This document shows positions 1 to 7,602 of a DNA stretch of 11,101 nt, in pieces. The stretch covers positions 1-11,101 of the forward strand of contig CAZEPM010000062.1 in NCBI GenBank assembly GCA_964514145.1, written 5' to 3'. The translations under genes were made by a program, and so were the position numbers. This DNA comes from Phocaeicola_A sp964514145 (GTDB lineage Bacteria; Bacteroidota; Bacteroidia; Bacteroidales; Bacteroidaceae). How positions within the stretch are numbered: the stretch's first letter is position 1; each line of letters opens with the position of its first letter. The notes beneath the pieces were generated by a model, which searched no databases, was not told the origin of the DNA, and was given only the letters and a program-made list of their open reading frames with translations.

Positions 1-445
1 AATCCTTATTCCGTTTCATGCAGGGTGTCATCGGACAGTTGAAGCGGCTGGGCAGGGCTGCACATTCCGCTGACCATGCACTGCGCGAGGCACTGCCGGG
101 CAAGCGTTGCCAGGAGCAAGAACATCCTGCTTTCTGTCATCCCGGAGGGTATGGGGCACGATTCGGAGGAGACCACGCGCATCTGCCTTGCATCGCCCGA
201 CACGGGCGTGGCGGGCGATGCAAGGTAGATGCTCAAAATAAAGGATTTGCTATAAGATACCTCTGACAGAAGTGTGCATCCGGTCTTTGTTGACAAACAG
301 CATTGACATGTGTTCCAGATACGGTTCACTGTTGATAAACCGCTCCGGACACCGCGCTAAACAAGCCCGGCCATCATCATAAACACAGCCGGTCATTCGC
401 CTGTTTTCCCCGTCGTCATCGACAGACCGGATTTGGCCAAGCTAC
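1..445. other. Gene-free left flank with no supportable CDS
   Basis: This stretch holds no gene I can defend. Two overlapping open frames run on opposite strands: a 107-codon GTG-start frame on minus (329 down to 6) and an 82-codon frame on plus (18-266). Neither shows a recognisable domain, and neither has a TAnnTTTG promoter box in front of it. Both read through the stem-loop at 181-230, which suggests that they are by-products of non-coding or repeat sequence. From 231 to 445 I see nothing beyond a short tttgt/acaaa inverted repeat near 285. The stretch could be a decayed gene or an interspersed repeat copy. Confidence 0.5.
181..230. repeat. 18-bp stem-loop (inverted repeat) in left intergenic region
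   Basis: The left arm at 181-198 pairs with the right arm at 213-230 over 18 positions. The only imperfection is one C-to-T change, which becomes a G-U pair if transcribed on the plus strand. The loop is 14 nt (199-212) and contains a further small cacg/cgtg palindrome. No T-tract follows on either side, so it does not look like a standard intrinsic terminator. Possible explanations are a REP-like or MITE-like palindromic unit, or the folded core of a transcript. The pairing is seen directly; its role is unknown. Confidence 0.75.
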
Positions 446-483
446 AAAAAAACCGGAAAGAACGCGATCACGGTTCTTTCCGG
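446..483 (-). terminator. Intrinsic terminator of the fumarase gene
   Basis: A perfect 11-bp stem (ccggaaagaac at 453-463 with its exact complement at 473-483) encloses a 9-nt loop. Read on the minus strand, it is followed at once by seven T residues (A446-A452 on plus). It begins 36 nt past the fumarase stop codon. This is the classic Rho-independent layout in that direction. The plus-strand side lacks a T-tract, so it should act only on minus-strand transcription. Confidence 0.93.
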
Positions 484-495
484 CTATGCACTCAG

Positions 496-509
496 CTGTC
501 TTTCGACAG
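496..509 (-). other. Small GNRA-tetraloop hairpin in the fumarase 3' UTR
   Basis: On the minus strand the sequence reads CTGTC-GAAA-GACAG, a 5-bp stem closed by a GAAA (GNRA-class) tetraloop. It lies between the fumarase stop codon and the main terminator. It may stabilise the 3' end of the mRNA, but a stem this short could arise by chance. Confidence 0.4.
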
Positions 510-519
510 TCAGGCGATG

Positions 520-2166
520 TTATTTCTTCACTGCACAAAGCGGTTGCGGCTTGATTTGCTTAAAAAAGTCATTGCCTTTATCGTCTACCAAAATGAAAGC
601 GGGGAAGTCTTCCACTTCAATTTTCCAGATCGCCTCCATACCCAATTCGGGATATTCCACACACTCGATGCTCTTGATGTTGTTTTGTGCCAGAATTGCG
701 GCAGGGCCTCCAATCGAACCCAGATAGAATCCGCCATGCTTCTTACAGGCATCGGTCACCGCCTGACTGCGGTTTCCTTTAGCCAACATAATCATGCTGC
801 CGCCATGACTTTGAAACAAATCAACATAAGGATCCATGCGTCCGGCCGTTGTCGGGCCCATCGAGCCACAGGCCATTCCTGTCGGAGTTTTGGCCGGACC
901 GGCGTAATAGATGGGATGGTCTTTGATGTATTGGGGCAGGTCTTCACCTCGATCCAGACGCTCTTTCAGCTTGGCATGTGCAATGTCACGGCCTACAATA
1001 ATCGTGCCATTGAGCGACAGACGTGTAGATACCGGATATTTGGTCAGTTCGCTCAGAATCTCACTCATCGGACGGTTTAAGTTAATCTTCACGGCATCGC
1101 CCTCACCTGCCTGACGGAGTGTCTCCGGAATCAGCTCGCCCGGATTGCTGTCGAGCTTTTCTATCCAAATACCGTCTTTATTAATTTTACACTTGATGTT
1201 GCGGTCTGCCGAGCAAGATACGCCCAATCCGACAGGACACGAAGCACCATGACGAGGCAAACGGATGATGCGTACATCGTGTGCATAGTATTTACCGCCG
1301 AACTGTGCACCCAAGCCAATCCGACAAGCTTCTTCCAACACTTGCTTTTCCAGCTCGATGTCACGGAATGCCCGGCCACCTTCACTACCGGTAGTCGGCA
1401 GATTGTCGTAATAGTGCGTAGAAGCTAATTTGACTGTCAAAAGATTTTTTTCAGCCGAAGTACCTCCGATGACGAATGCAATGTGATAGGGCGGACAAGC
1501 AGCCGTGCCCAACGTTTTCATCTTTTCAACAAGGAAAGGCACCAGTGTGTCCGGGTTTAAGATTGCTTTTGTTTCTTGATAGAGATAGGTTTTGTTGGCC
1601 GATCCTCCTCCTTTGGTGACGCACAAGAACTTGTATTCCATGCCTTCCGTGGCTTCGATGTCGATCTGGGCGGGAAGGTTACACTTTGTATTGACTTCTT
1701 CATACATAGAGAGAGGGGCGTTTTGCGAGTAGCGCAGGTTTTCCTCAGTATATGTTTTATAAACACCCAGTGACAGGGCTTCTTCGTCACAATAGCCCGT
1801 CCATACCTGCTGACCTTTTTCGCCATGAATGATTGCCGTACCGGTGTCCTGACAGAACGGGAGCACACCTTTGCTGGCGACCTCCGCATTGCGCAAGAAA
1901 GTCAGGGCTACATACTTATCGTTTTCACTGGCTTCCGGATCGGTCAGAATCTTAGCCACTTGTTCGTTGTGGCTACGGCGCAACATGAAAGAAACGTCGC
2001 GAAAAGCCGCATTGGCCATAGCGGTCAGACCTTCCTTTGCCACTTTCAAGACAGGTTTGCCTTCAAACTCGCTGACCGACACGTAGTCTTTTGTCAACAA
2101 ATAATATTCAGTCGTATCTTCACCCAATTGGAAAGGATGCTCGTACTTAAACGGAGGTATTGCCAT
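520..2166 (-). CDS. fum: Class I fumarate hydratase, [4Fe-4S]-dependent (FumA/FumB type)
   Basis: This enzyme reversibly converts fumarate and water to (S)-malate in the cytoplasm. In fermentative Bacteroidales the likely direction is malate to fumarate, feeding fumarate reductase and succinate production. The protein is 548 residues, the same length as E. coli FumA and FumB. The three cysteines expected to ligate the iron-sulfur cluster fall at the E. coli positions: Cys105 in PFCQDTGTA, Cys224 in ACPPYH, and Cys318 in GVSCSADRN. The N-terminal alpha-type domain runs to about residue 340 and the C-terminal beta-type domain (GPAKTPTGMACGSMGPTTAGRM-like region, about 423-443) follows, fused in one chain as in E. 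coli. The ATG at 2166 gives the family length. A -7 box lies 34 nt upstream and a strong terminator follows, so it is probably transcribed alone. Family assignment is secure; which E. coli paralogue it resembles more is not decided, hence the plain symbol. Confidence 0.97.
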   Translation of the reverse strand: MAIPPFKYEHPFQLGEDTTEYYLLTKDYVSVSEFEGKPVLKVAKEGLTAMANAAFRDVSFMLRRSHNEQVAKILTDPEASENDKYVALTFLRNAEVASKGVLPFCQDTGTAIIHGEKGQQVWTGYCDEEALSLGVYKTYTEENLRYSQNAPLSMYEEVNTKCNLPAQIDIEATEGMEYKFLCVTKGGGSANKTYLYQETKAILNPDTLVPFLVEKMKTLGTAACPPYHIAFVIGGTSAEKNLLTVKLASTHYYDNLPTTGSEGGRAFRDIELEKQVLEEACRIGLGAQFGGKYYAHDVRIIRLPRHGASCPVGLGVSCSADRNIKCKINKDGIWIEKLDSNPGELIPETLRQAGEGDAVKINLNRPMSEILSELTKYPVSTRLSLNGTIIVGRDIAHAKLKERLDRGEDLPQYIKDHPIYYAGPAKTPTGMACGSMGPTTAGRMDPYVDLFQSHGGSMIMLAKGNRSQAVTDACKKHGGFYLGSIGGPAAILAQNNIKSIECVEYPELGMEAIWKIEVEDFPAFILVDDKGNDFFKQIKPQPLCAVKK

Positions 2167-2200
2167 AGTTCAGTCTTTTAAAATGATTATTAGTACGGCG

Positions 2201-2208
2201 CAAAGGTA
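2201..2208 (-). promoter_or_regulatory. Fumarase promoter, -7 element TACCTTTG
   Basis: The minus strand reads TACCTTTG, an exact match to the Bacteroidetes sigma-ABfr -7 consensus TAnnTTTG. It lies in the 56-bp gap after the DUF4954 gene, 34 nt before the fumarase ATG, predicting a leader of roughly 27 nt. No clear -33 TTTG is present at the usual 19-21 nt spacing, so the call rests on the -7 element and its position. Confidence 0.7.
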
Positions 2209-2222
2209 CAAAATATCTTCAG

Positions 2223-4115
2223 TTAGTCGCACCTGCCTACGAGAGAAGAAATTTTTTCTTTAGCTTTCTTTAGTTGTTGGCTGCGGTCTTCTTCCAGATT
2301 CTTCCGGAGTAAATCCAGCTCCTGCCTGAAAGCATCGTCCAGCAAAGCCGCATCTTTTTCCAAATCGGATCTGACAGCGTCGTAATAGTAGTTCAGATTG
2401 TTTTCGTAGTTTATCAGGGAAAAATCGATTTCGTCGTTGGTATAGCTACGACGAATGTGCCGCTCAACCAACAAGGGATATATCTCTGCCCAGTCTTCGA
2501 ACAGGGTGAGCAGTTCATCGAACGACCGAAAGCCTTCTTCGCTCAGCTTGATAGCGAGTTCCTGAATCTTATAATCGGGCACCAGCAAGCCTAACATATC
2601 GGTCCACGACGGGTAGGAACCTGCATCCTCACTCTGATGCTCTTCGGTGGCCTCACCGACATAGCGCGCAATGTAAAGCTCTTCAATCAGGCGATAAATG
2701 TCACATCCGCGCTGCGCCTGCTGTCGGGTGATAACGAGGTTGCCTTCGCGAAGACAGTCGTCGGCATCGTCCGCATTTGCCAGCAGATGTTCCAAACGAT
2801 GTCGGCCGGCGACAACCCATTGCACCGTATGGGGATTTAAGGCGTCGAACGTGGAAATCTGGTCAAGTCGGACGATCTTCTCCGAACGTTTATCACGCTC
2901 CGACCACTTGCGCAAATCGCGGTAAGTTCCCAGTGTCAGGAAATTGACCGCCGGTACAAGAGCTATGTGGTTTTTCTCGCCAAACACGTAAGAGAAAGGA
3001 AATTCGCGCAAATCGACATGCGAATCATACTTTCCCATAATCATCGAGAAGTCGCCTATCTTTCCCGGCCATACCAAGTGTGTGCCAGAAGCCGTCTTGC
3101 ATCCACGTTGCAGGATACCGTAATGCACCGGCCCTATCTTATATAAATGATTGCTCATGTTCGTGCCCGACCCTGCATTCAAGAATGAGAACATGCCGCC
3201 AATAAGCAGGGTTGATTTGTGATGGCTCACCGTGAAAGGTCCGGCACACACGGCACAGGCTTCTCCGTTGTCCATGTGACTGTTGGCAAAAAACACCGAT
3301 TGTTCGGCCGAGAATCCTTTACCCAGACAAACACCTTGCCCAATGAAGCAGTTGTAGGCCTTTACACCATCCGACACCTTAGCACCGGCCGCCAGCACAC
3401 ACTCGCGACACACACAAGCATTGGTCACACAAACACGGGCTTCTTCTTCACTCAGCAAGCAACATTCGTCCAGACTTTCCACACCCGAGACCACGGCATA
3501 CGCTCCGACATAAGTGTTGTTGATCTCCCCTACATGGCATACTACCGCCCGCTTGCCGATGCTGGCACGTTGAGTTTGCCACCATTCCACATTTTGCCGA
3601 ACCAAGACATTCAGTTCTTCGCGTACCTTCTGACTCGAGTCCATAAGCCGCTCTGCTCCGGCAGCCCAACGCAAATAGACCTCCTGGGCAGACAACTTAT
3701 CGTGCAGAAAAACCAAGAAACGCAACGATCCCTCACTCAACAGAGCTATCGGCGAGCCAATGCCAAAAGACGTATCTTCATCAGCCGACAAACATCCCAC
3801 ATCGGAAACATAAGCCTCCTCGCCGATATCATAGTGGGCAATATAGCTGCCTATGTTTTCAATCAACGCATTATCCCCCACCGTCACATCGTGTAACACA
3901 GCCCGACGAATGCCAGACGGACGCCAGACTCCATGCTTCACTTCGTACTCACGGTCAAAGACTCCCAACCTCACACAGCCGGAAAAGCTAACGTTCTCTA
4001 GACACTCCGGACGGAATCCGTCGCTGACGCTTACCAAATTCCAGTCTTCAGCCTGACAGCCACGTTGCTGCAAGACCTCGATTTCTTCAAAAGTCAACGG
4101 CCGATAATTCTCCAT
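2223..4115 (-). CDS. DUF4954 family protein, predicted left-handed beta-helix (hexapeptide-repeat-like), function unknown
   Basis: I recognise this 630-residue protein as a DUF4954-type protein; its biochemical role is not established to my knowledge. Residues about 70-380 are rich in short turns of the type seen in hexapeptide-repeat (left-handed beta-helix) acyltransferases and nucleotidyltransferases (VTVGDNALIENIGSY, ASIGKRAVV, KIGDFSMIMG). The core at 270-375 is dense in His, Asn and Gly: NSHMDNGEA, SHHKSTLLIGGMFS, NAGSGTNMSNHLYKIGP, and DSHVDLREFPFSY. Ten cysteines fall between 218 and 290. Residues about 570-625 are highly charged and probably helical or coiled-coil. There is no signal peptide and no membrane segment, so it is likely cytoplasmic. 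It starts 38 bp after hflX with no TAnnTTTG box between them, which suggests co-transcription. The repeat fold hints at acyl- or sugar-nucleotide chemistry, but that is inference only. Confidence 0.88.
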   Translation of the reverse strand: MENYRPLTFEEIEVLQQRGCQAEDWNLVSVSDGFRPECLENVSFSGCVRLGVFDREYEVKHGVWRPSGIRRAVLHDVTVGDNALIENIGSYIAHYDIGEEAYVSDVGCLSADEDTSFGIGSPIALLSEGSLRFLVFLHDKLSAQEVYLRWAAGAERLMDSSQKVREELNVLVRQNVEWWQTQRASIGKRAVVCHVGEINNTYVGAYAVVSGVESLDECCLLSEEEARVCVTNACVCRECVLAAGAKVSDGVKAYNCFIGQGVCLGKGFSAEQSVFFANSHMDNGEACAVCAGPFTVSHHKSTLLIGGMFSFLNAGSGTNMSNHLYKIGPVHYGILQRGCKTASGTHLVWPGKIGDFSMIMGKYDSHVDLREFPFSYVFGEKNHIALVPAVNFLTLGTYRDLRKWSERDKRSEKIVRLDQISTFDALNPHTVQWVVAGRHRLEHLLANADDADDCLREGNLVITRQQAQRGCDIYRLIEELYIARYVGEATEEHQSEDAGSYPSWTDMLGLLVPDYKIQELAIKLSEEGFRSFDELLTLFEDWAEIYPLLVERHIRRSYTNDEIDFSLINYENNLNYYYDAVRSDLEKDAALLDDAFRQELDLLRKNLEEDRSQQLKKAKEKISSLVGRCD

Positions 4116-4153
4116 AGGTATTCTTTTTAATCTCGTATTTCGTTTCGCCTCAC

Positions 4154-5407
4154 TTATTCTTCCTCATAAATCGGATAAAGGAAATCATTGTACGGATACT
4201 TCTGCACGTGCAACTCCCGCACCTTTTTATACAGCATCGACTTGAGCAAATCGATATTTATCTTCTCACGAGCAGAAATAAAAATGCAATTGTCGTTGAG
4301 CTTCGCCATCCAAGTCAGTTTCAGCTCGTCTAATGTCAGATTTTCTTTCGTACGCGGAGTCAAATCGTCTTCATCTTTCCGAATGTAAGTATAAGCGTCC
4401 ACTTTATTGAACACAATCATCGAAGGCTTTCCGGCACAATCCAAATCGGCCAACGTTTTCTCTACCACGCTGATTTGTTCCTCAAAGTCGGAATGGGAGA
4501 TGTCGACCACGTGGACAAGCAAATCAGCCTCACGCACCTCGTCAAGCGTCGACTTAAACGAATCGACCAAGTCCGTTGGCAGTTTCCGGATAAACCCAAC
4601 CGTGTCGGAAAGCAGGAAAGGAAGATTTTCGATGATGACCTTGCGCACCGTGGTATCAAGCGTAGCAAAGAGTTTGTTCTCGGCAAACACCTCGCTTTTG
4701 GCCAGCAGGTTCATGAGCGTCGACTTCCCTACATTGGTATATCCCACCAAAGCTACACGAATCAAGCGTCCTCGGTTCTTGCGCTGAGTTATCTTTTGCC
4801 GGTCGATTTCAGCGAGTTGTTGTTTGAGGAGCGACATGCGGTTCAAAATGATTCGACGGTCTATTTCGAGCTGCGTCTCGCCGGGTCCGCGCAGACCTAC
4901 ACTCCCGCCCTTGCCGCTGCCCGAGCCTCCCCCCTGACGTTCCAAATGAGTCCAAAGTCGCTGCAGACGGGGAAGCATGTATTTATACTGAGCCAGCTCG
5001 ACCTGCGTCTTGGCACTGGCCGTTTGCGCACGCATGGCAAAGATGTCGAGAATGAGCGATGTGCGGTCGAGTATCTTGACGTTCAGTTCTTTTTCAATGT
5101 TGCGGATTTGCTTGGCCGAGAGCTCGTCGTCAAAGATGACCATACCGATAGCCGTCGCCGGGTCATCTTCGTTCGATTCGATGTAGGCACGTATTTCGTC
5201 GAGTTTACCCTTTCCCACATACGTTGTCGACAGCGGAGCGTCTAGCTTTTGCGTAAAACGTTTCACGACGGTTGCCCCTGCTGTATCAGCCAGAAAAGCC
5301 AGTTCGTCGAGGTATTCGTTCGTCTTGCGTTCGTTTTGCATTCGGGTAATCAAGCCAACCAATACGGCTCTTTCGGTCTGAGCTTCTGATATCACAAATT
5401 CTTTCAT
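4154..5407 (-). CDS. hflX: GTPase HflX, ribosome-associated
   Basis: HflX is a translation-factor-class GTPase that binds the large ribosomal subunit and can split stalled 70S ribosomes under stress. The 417-residue protein has the HflX N-terminal domain (about 10-200) with its hallmark glycine-rich segment GGSVGLRGPGETQLE (167-181). The G domain follows: G1 GYTNVGKST (222-230), switch I around FATLDTTVRK (247-256), G3 DTVG (268-271), G4 NKVD (334-337) and G5 SAR (378-380). The 40-residue G4-G5 interval is charged and fairly long. All catalytic motifs are intact. The ATG at 5407 is the first in frame and sits 33 nt behind a good -7 box. The permease gene upstream is separated by 166 bp, so hflX probably heads its own unit, followed by the DUF4954 gene. 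Confidence 0.97.
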   Translation of the reverse strand: MKEFVISEAQTERAVLVGLITRMQNERKTNEYLDELAFLADTAGATVVKRFTQKLDAPLSTTYVGKGKLDEIRAYIESNEDDPATAIGMVIFDDELSAKQIRNIEKELNVKILDRTSLILDIFAMRAQTASAKTQVELAQYKYMLPRLQRLWTHLERQGGGSGSGKGGSVGLRGPGETQLEIDRRIILNRMSLLKQQLAEIDRQKITQRKNRGRLIRVALVGYTNVGKSTLMNLLAKSEVFAENKLFATLDTTVRKVIIENLPFLLSDTVGFIRKLPTDLVDSFKSTLDEVREADLLVHVVDISHSDFEEQISVVEKTLADLDCAGKPSMIVFNKVDAYTYIRKDEDDLTPRTKENLTLDELKLTWMAKLNDNCIFISAREKINIDLLKSMLYKKVRELHVQKYPYNDFLYPIYEEE

Positions 5408-5440
5408 GCCTTATTCGTAGGTAATTTAGGTTTCAGTACA

Positions 5441-5472
5441 CAAAAATACACGACTTTCCGTTTCCGCACAAC
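5441..5472 (-). promoter_or_regulatory. hflX promoter: -7 TATTTTTG with partial -33 GTTG
   Basis: The minus strand carries TATTTTTG (5441-5448), which matches TAnnTTTG. A GTTG at 5469-5472, 20 nt further upstream, is a three-of-four match to the -33 TTTG at canonical spacing. The -7 box is 33 nt from the hflX ATG. This is the best two-part match among the promoters in the window. Confidence 0.75.
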
Positions 5473-5573
5473 AATTCAAACCATTCCGTAAACGAAAAGA
5501 TTTCAAACGCAGCACGAAAGCCATCGTTCCCGCCAAACTTTTAGGCACAGGCGTTGGAAACGAATTCCGGACT

Positions 5574-7433
5574 TTAGAACGGGAACAGCAAAGGCAATAC
5601 ACAAATCATCACCACCCCCATAATGATCTGCAACGGCAGACCGACCTTCACATAATCCATAAAGGTATACTGGCCGGCGGTCATCACCAAAGCGTTGGGC
5701 GGCGTGGCAAACGGAGAGGCAAAACACATGCTGGCCGCCACCGTCACGGCAAACAAGAACGGCACAGCGCTGACACCCAGCTGCATCGCACTCTGCAGAG
5801 CAATGGGTGCCATCAGCAAAGCAGTCACCGTGTTACTGATAAACATGGTCATCAGCGAGGTCGTGAAATAAATACCGGCCAGCAACATCAAGGGACCGTA
5901 GTTGCCAATGCTCTCCACCAACGTGGTCGAGATATATTCCGAAGCACCGGTTTTCTCCAAAGCCAGCGACATCGGCATCATGGCGGCAAACAACACAATG
6001 GTTTGCCAATTTATCGTCTTATAGGCAGCTTCCACACTGCGGATACATCCCGTGACAACCATCAGCACAGCCGCAATCATCACAGCCGTCACCGTCTCTA
6101 CGGGAATGAAGTCGAACACCATCATCGCCACCATCAAGACCATGATAAAGGCAGCGACCGGCGCTTTGTAGTTGAGCGTCACTTTGGCGGCTTCCTCGAG
6201 CGGCTGTCCGAGCACCACCCAGTCTTCTTCTTCCTTCGACAGGCGAGCAATGTCTTTCCAGTCACCTTGCACGAGCAGGACGTCGCCATCGTGCATGTGT
6301 TCGCTACCGAGATTCTGCAGCAGATATTCTTTCTTTCGTCGGATGCCCAACACGTTGACATTGAACTTGTCACGGAAGCCCACATCCTTCACCGTACGGT
6401 TAACCAGTTGTGACGACGACATCAACACCACCTCCGCAATGCCTATCTCATAAAAGTTTAATGCCGTTTCGTTGCGGGAAGCCTCTTCGGTGGTGTGCCC
6501 CTTCATCCAGGCCAGTTGGAAATCGATCGCCAGCTGTTCCACCTGTTTCGCTTCGCCGGAGAGATACACTACATCGCCCTCTTCGAACACCGTGTCGGGA
6601 GCCGACAGTTGCTTCACGGTGTGCAGAAACTTGTGTTGCGACTTGTTTTGCCGACGCACCTCCAAGATGTTCAGCCCATAACGCCGGCGCACATCCAACC
6701 CGGCAATTGTCTTGCCTATCATGCCAGAACCTTTGCTCACCTGCACCCGGAACAAATTGCTAGACAGACCGTATTCTTTCACCAGCTGATTCAGCGACTT
6801 TCCGGCCGAAACATCGTTTTCGTTCGACTGTCCTTTTTTCGAAAGAAACCATTTGGTGAGAGGCAACAACACCACAATACCTACTGCCACACAGACCAAA
6901 CCGACCGGCAAAAAGGAGAAAAACGCCAGCGGTTCATAACCTGCATTCGTCAGTGTCTCCTGAATAATCATGTTGGGAGGCGTACCAATCAAGGTCATCA
7001 TACCGCCCATGCTGCTCGCAAAGGCCAACGGCATCAGCAACCGGCTCGGATTGGTGCCCGCACTCGCAGCCATGCTCACCACGATGGGCAGCATCAGTGC
7101 CACCGTGCCTGTGTTGCTCACAAAGGCGCCAATGGCCGACGTCACCAGCATCACCAACAGAAACAGCCTCAACTCGCTCGTGCCTGCCAGCTTCAGAATC
7201 TTGCTACTAATCATCTTGGCCAATCCCGTCTGGAAGATGGCTCCGCCCACAACGAAAAGCCCTACCATCATGATGACCACCGAATTCGAAAATCCCGACA
7301 AGCCTTCTTCAGGCGTCAGAATCTGAAAAATCAACAACGCGAGCAGTGCACATACCGCTACCAAATCCGAACGAACCTTTCCGCTCATAAAGAAAACAGC
7401 GGACACGGCCAATATCAAAAGTGTAACAAACAT
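5574..7433 (-). CDS. SLC13/DASS-family anion permease with two RCK_C (TrkA-C) domains
   Basis: This is an inner-membrane secondary transporter of 619 residues, related to Na+-coupled dicarboxylate/sulfate carriers. Two homologous transport halves flank a soluble insert. The first half (about 1-200) has SNTG (106-109) and TPPN (151-154); the second (about 424-619) has SNTV (533-536) and TPPN (577-580). These paired motifs are the DASS ion- and substrate-binding signature. The insert holds two RCK_C-like domains at about 215-305 and 328-400 (IAGLDVRRRYGLNILEVRR and VGFRDKFNVNVLGIRRKKE are the typical cores), a layout known from TrkA-C-containing DASS proteins and presumed to be regulatory. The substrate cannot be read from sequence; dicarboxylate, sulfate or another small anion are all possible. 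I start it at the ATG at 7433. A TTG two codons earlier extends the frame but is a poorer start. It is divergent from proB and has its own -7 box. Confidence 0.93.
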   Translation of the reverse strand: MFVTLLILAVSAVFFMSGKVRSDLVAVCALLALLIFQILTPEEGLSGFSNSVVIMMVGLFVVGGAIFQTGLAKMISSKILKLAGTSELRLFLLVMLVTSAIGAFVSNTGTVALMLPIVVSMAASAGTNPSRLLMPLAFASSMGGMMTLIGTPPNMIIQETLTNAGYEPLAFFSFLPVGLVCVAVGIVVLLPLTKWFLSKKGQSNENDVSAGKSLNQLVKEYGLSSNLFRVQVSKGSGMIGKTIAGLDVRRRYGLNILEVRRQNKSQHKFLHTVKQLSAPDTVFEEGDVVYLSGEAKQVEQLAIDFQLAWMKGHTTEEASRNETALNFYEIGIAEVVLMSSSQLVNRTVKDVGFRDKFNVNVLGIRRKKEYLLQNLGSEHMHDGDVLLVQGDWKDIARLSKEEEDWVVLGQPLEEAAKVTLNYKAPVAAFIMVLMVAMMVFDFIPVETVTAVMIAAVLMVVTGCIRSVEAAYKTINWQTIVLFAAMMPMSLALEKTGASEYISTTLVESIGNYGPLMLLAGIYFTTSLMTMFISNTVTALLMAPIALQSAMQLGVSAVPFLFAVTVAASMCFASPFATPPNALVMTAGQYTFMDYVKVGLPLQIIMGVVMICVLPLLFPF

Positions 7434-7462
7434 ATCCAAATATGGTTTTCAAAAAAGATGGG

Positions 7463-7470
7463 CAAAGATA
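7463..7470 (-). promoter_or_regulatory. Permease promoter, -7 element TATCTTTG
   Basis: The minus strand reads TATCTTTG, an exact TAnnTTTG match, 29 nt before the chosen permease ATG. A TTTG lies only 11 nt further upstream, too close to be the -33 element, and no good -33 is seen at 19-21 nt. The location supports both the promoter and the ATG at 7433. Confidence 0.7.
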
Positions 7471-7572
7471 CGTATTATTGTCAAACTGAAATCTTGCAAG
7501 AACCTAAAAAATTACAACGCATACGCACAAAAAATGTCCAAAAAAACGAGTATTCCGAAGGTTTGCCCAACC

Positions 7573-7584
7573 GTTTCCGGAAAC
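7573..7584. promoter_or_regulatory. 12-bp perfect palindrome, possible operator
   Basis: The sequence gtttccggaaac is perfectly self-complementary. It lies about 100 bp upstream of the permease -7 box and about 155 bp upstream of the proB -7 box. The dyad symmetry is what a dimeric regulator would need, but no family-specific operator is recognisable and a chance palindrome is possible. Confidence 0.3.
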
Positions 7585-7602
7585 CGACGAAAAACCCTGA
7601 GC

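Noticed and set aside
6..329. 107-codon minus-strand frame, and an 82-codon plus-strand frame at 18-266, as candidate genes
   Set aside because: GTG start for the longer one, no recognisable domain, no promoter box, and both frames run through the strong stem-loop at 181-230.
5525..5562. Hairpin downstream of the permease stop as its terminator
   Set aside because: The stem needs a bulge and a G-U pair and no T-tract follows on the minus strand, so I could not support it as a terminator.
7434..7439. Two-codon extension of the permease from a TTG
   Set aside because: An ATG two codons downstream is a better start and leaves a normal leader behind the -7 box.
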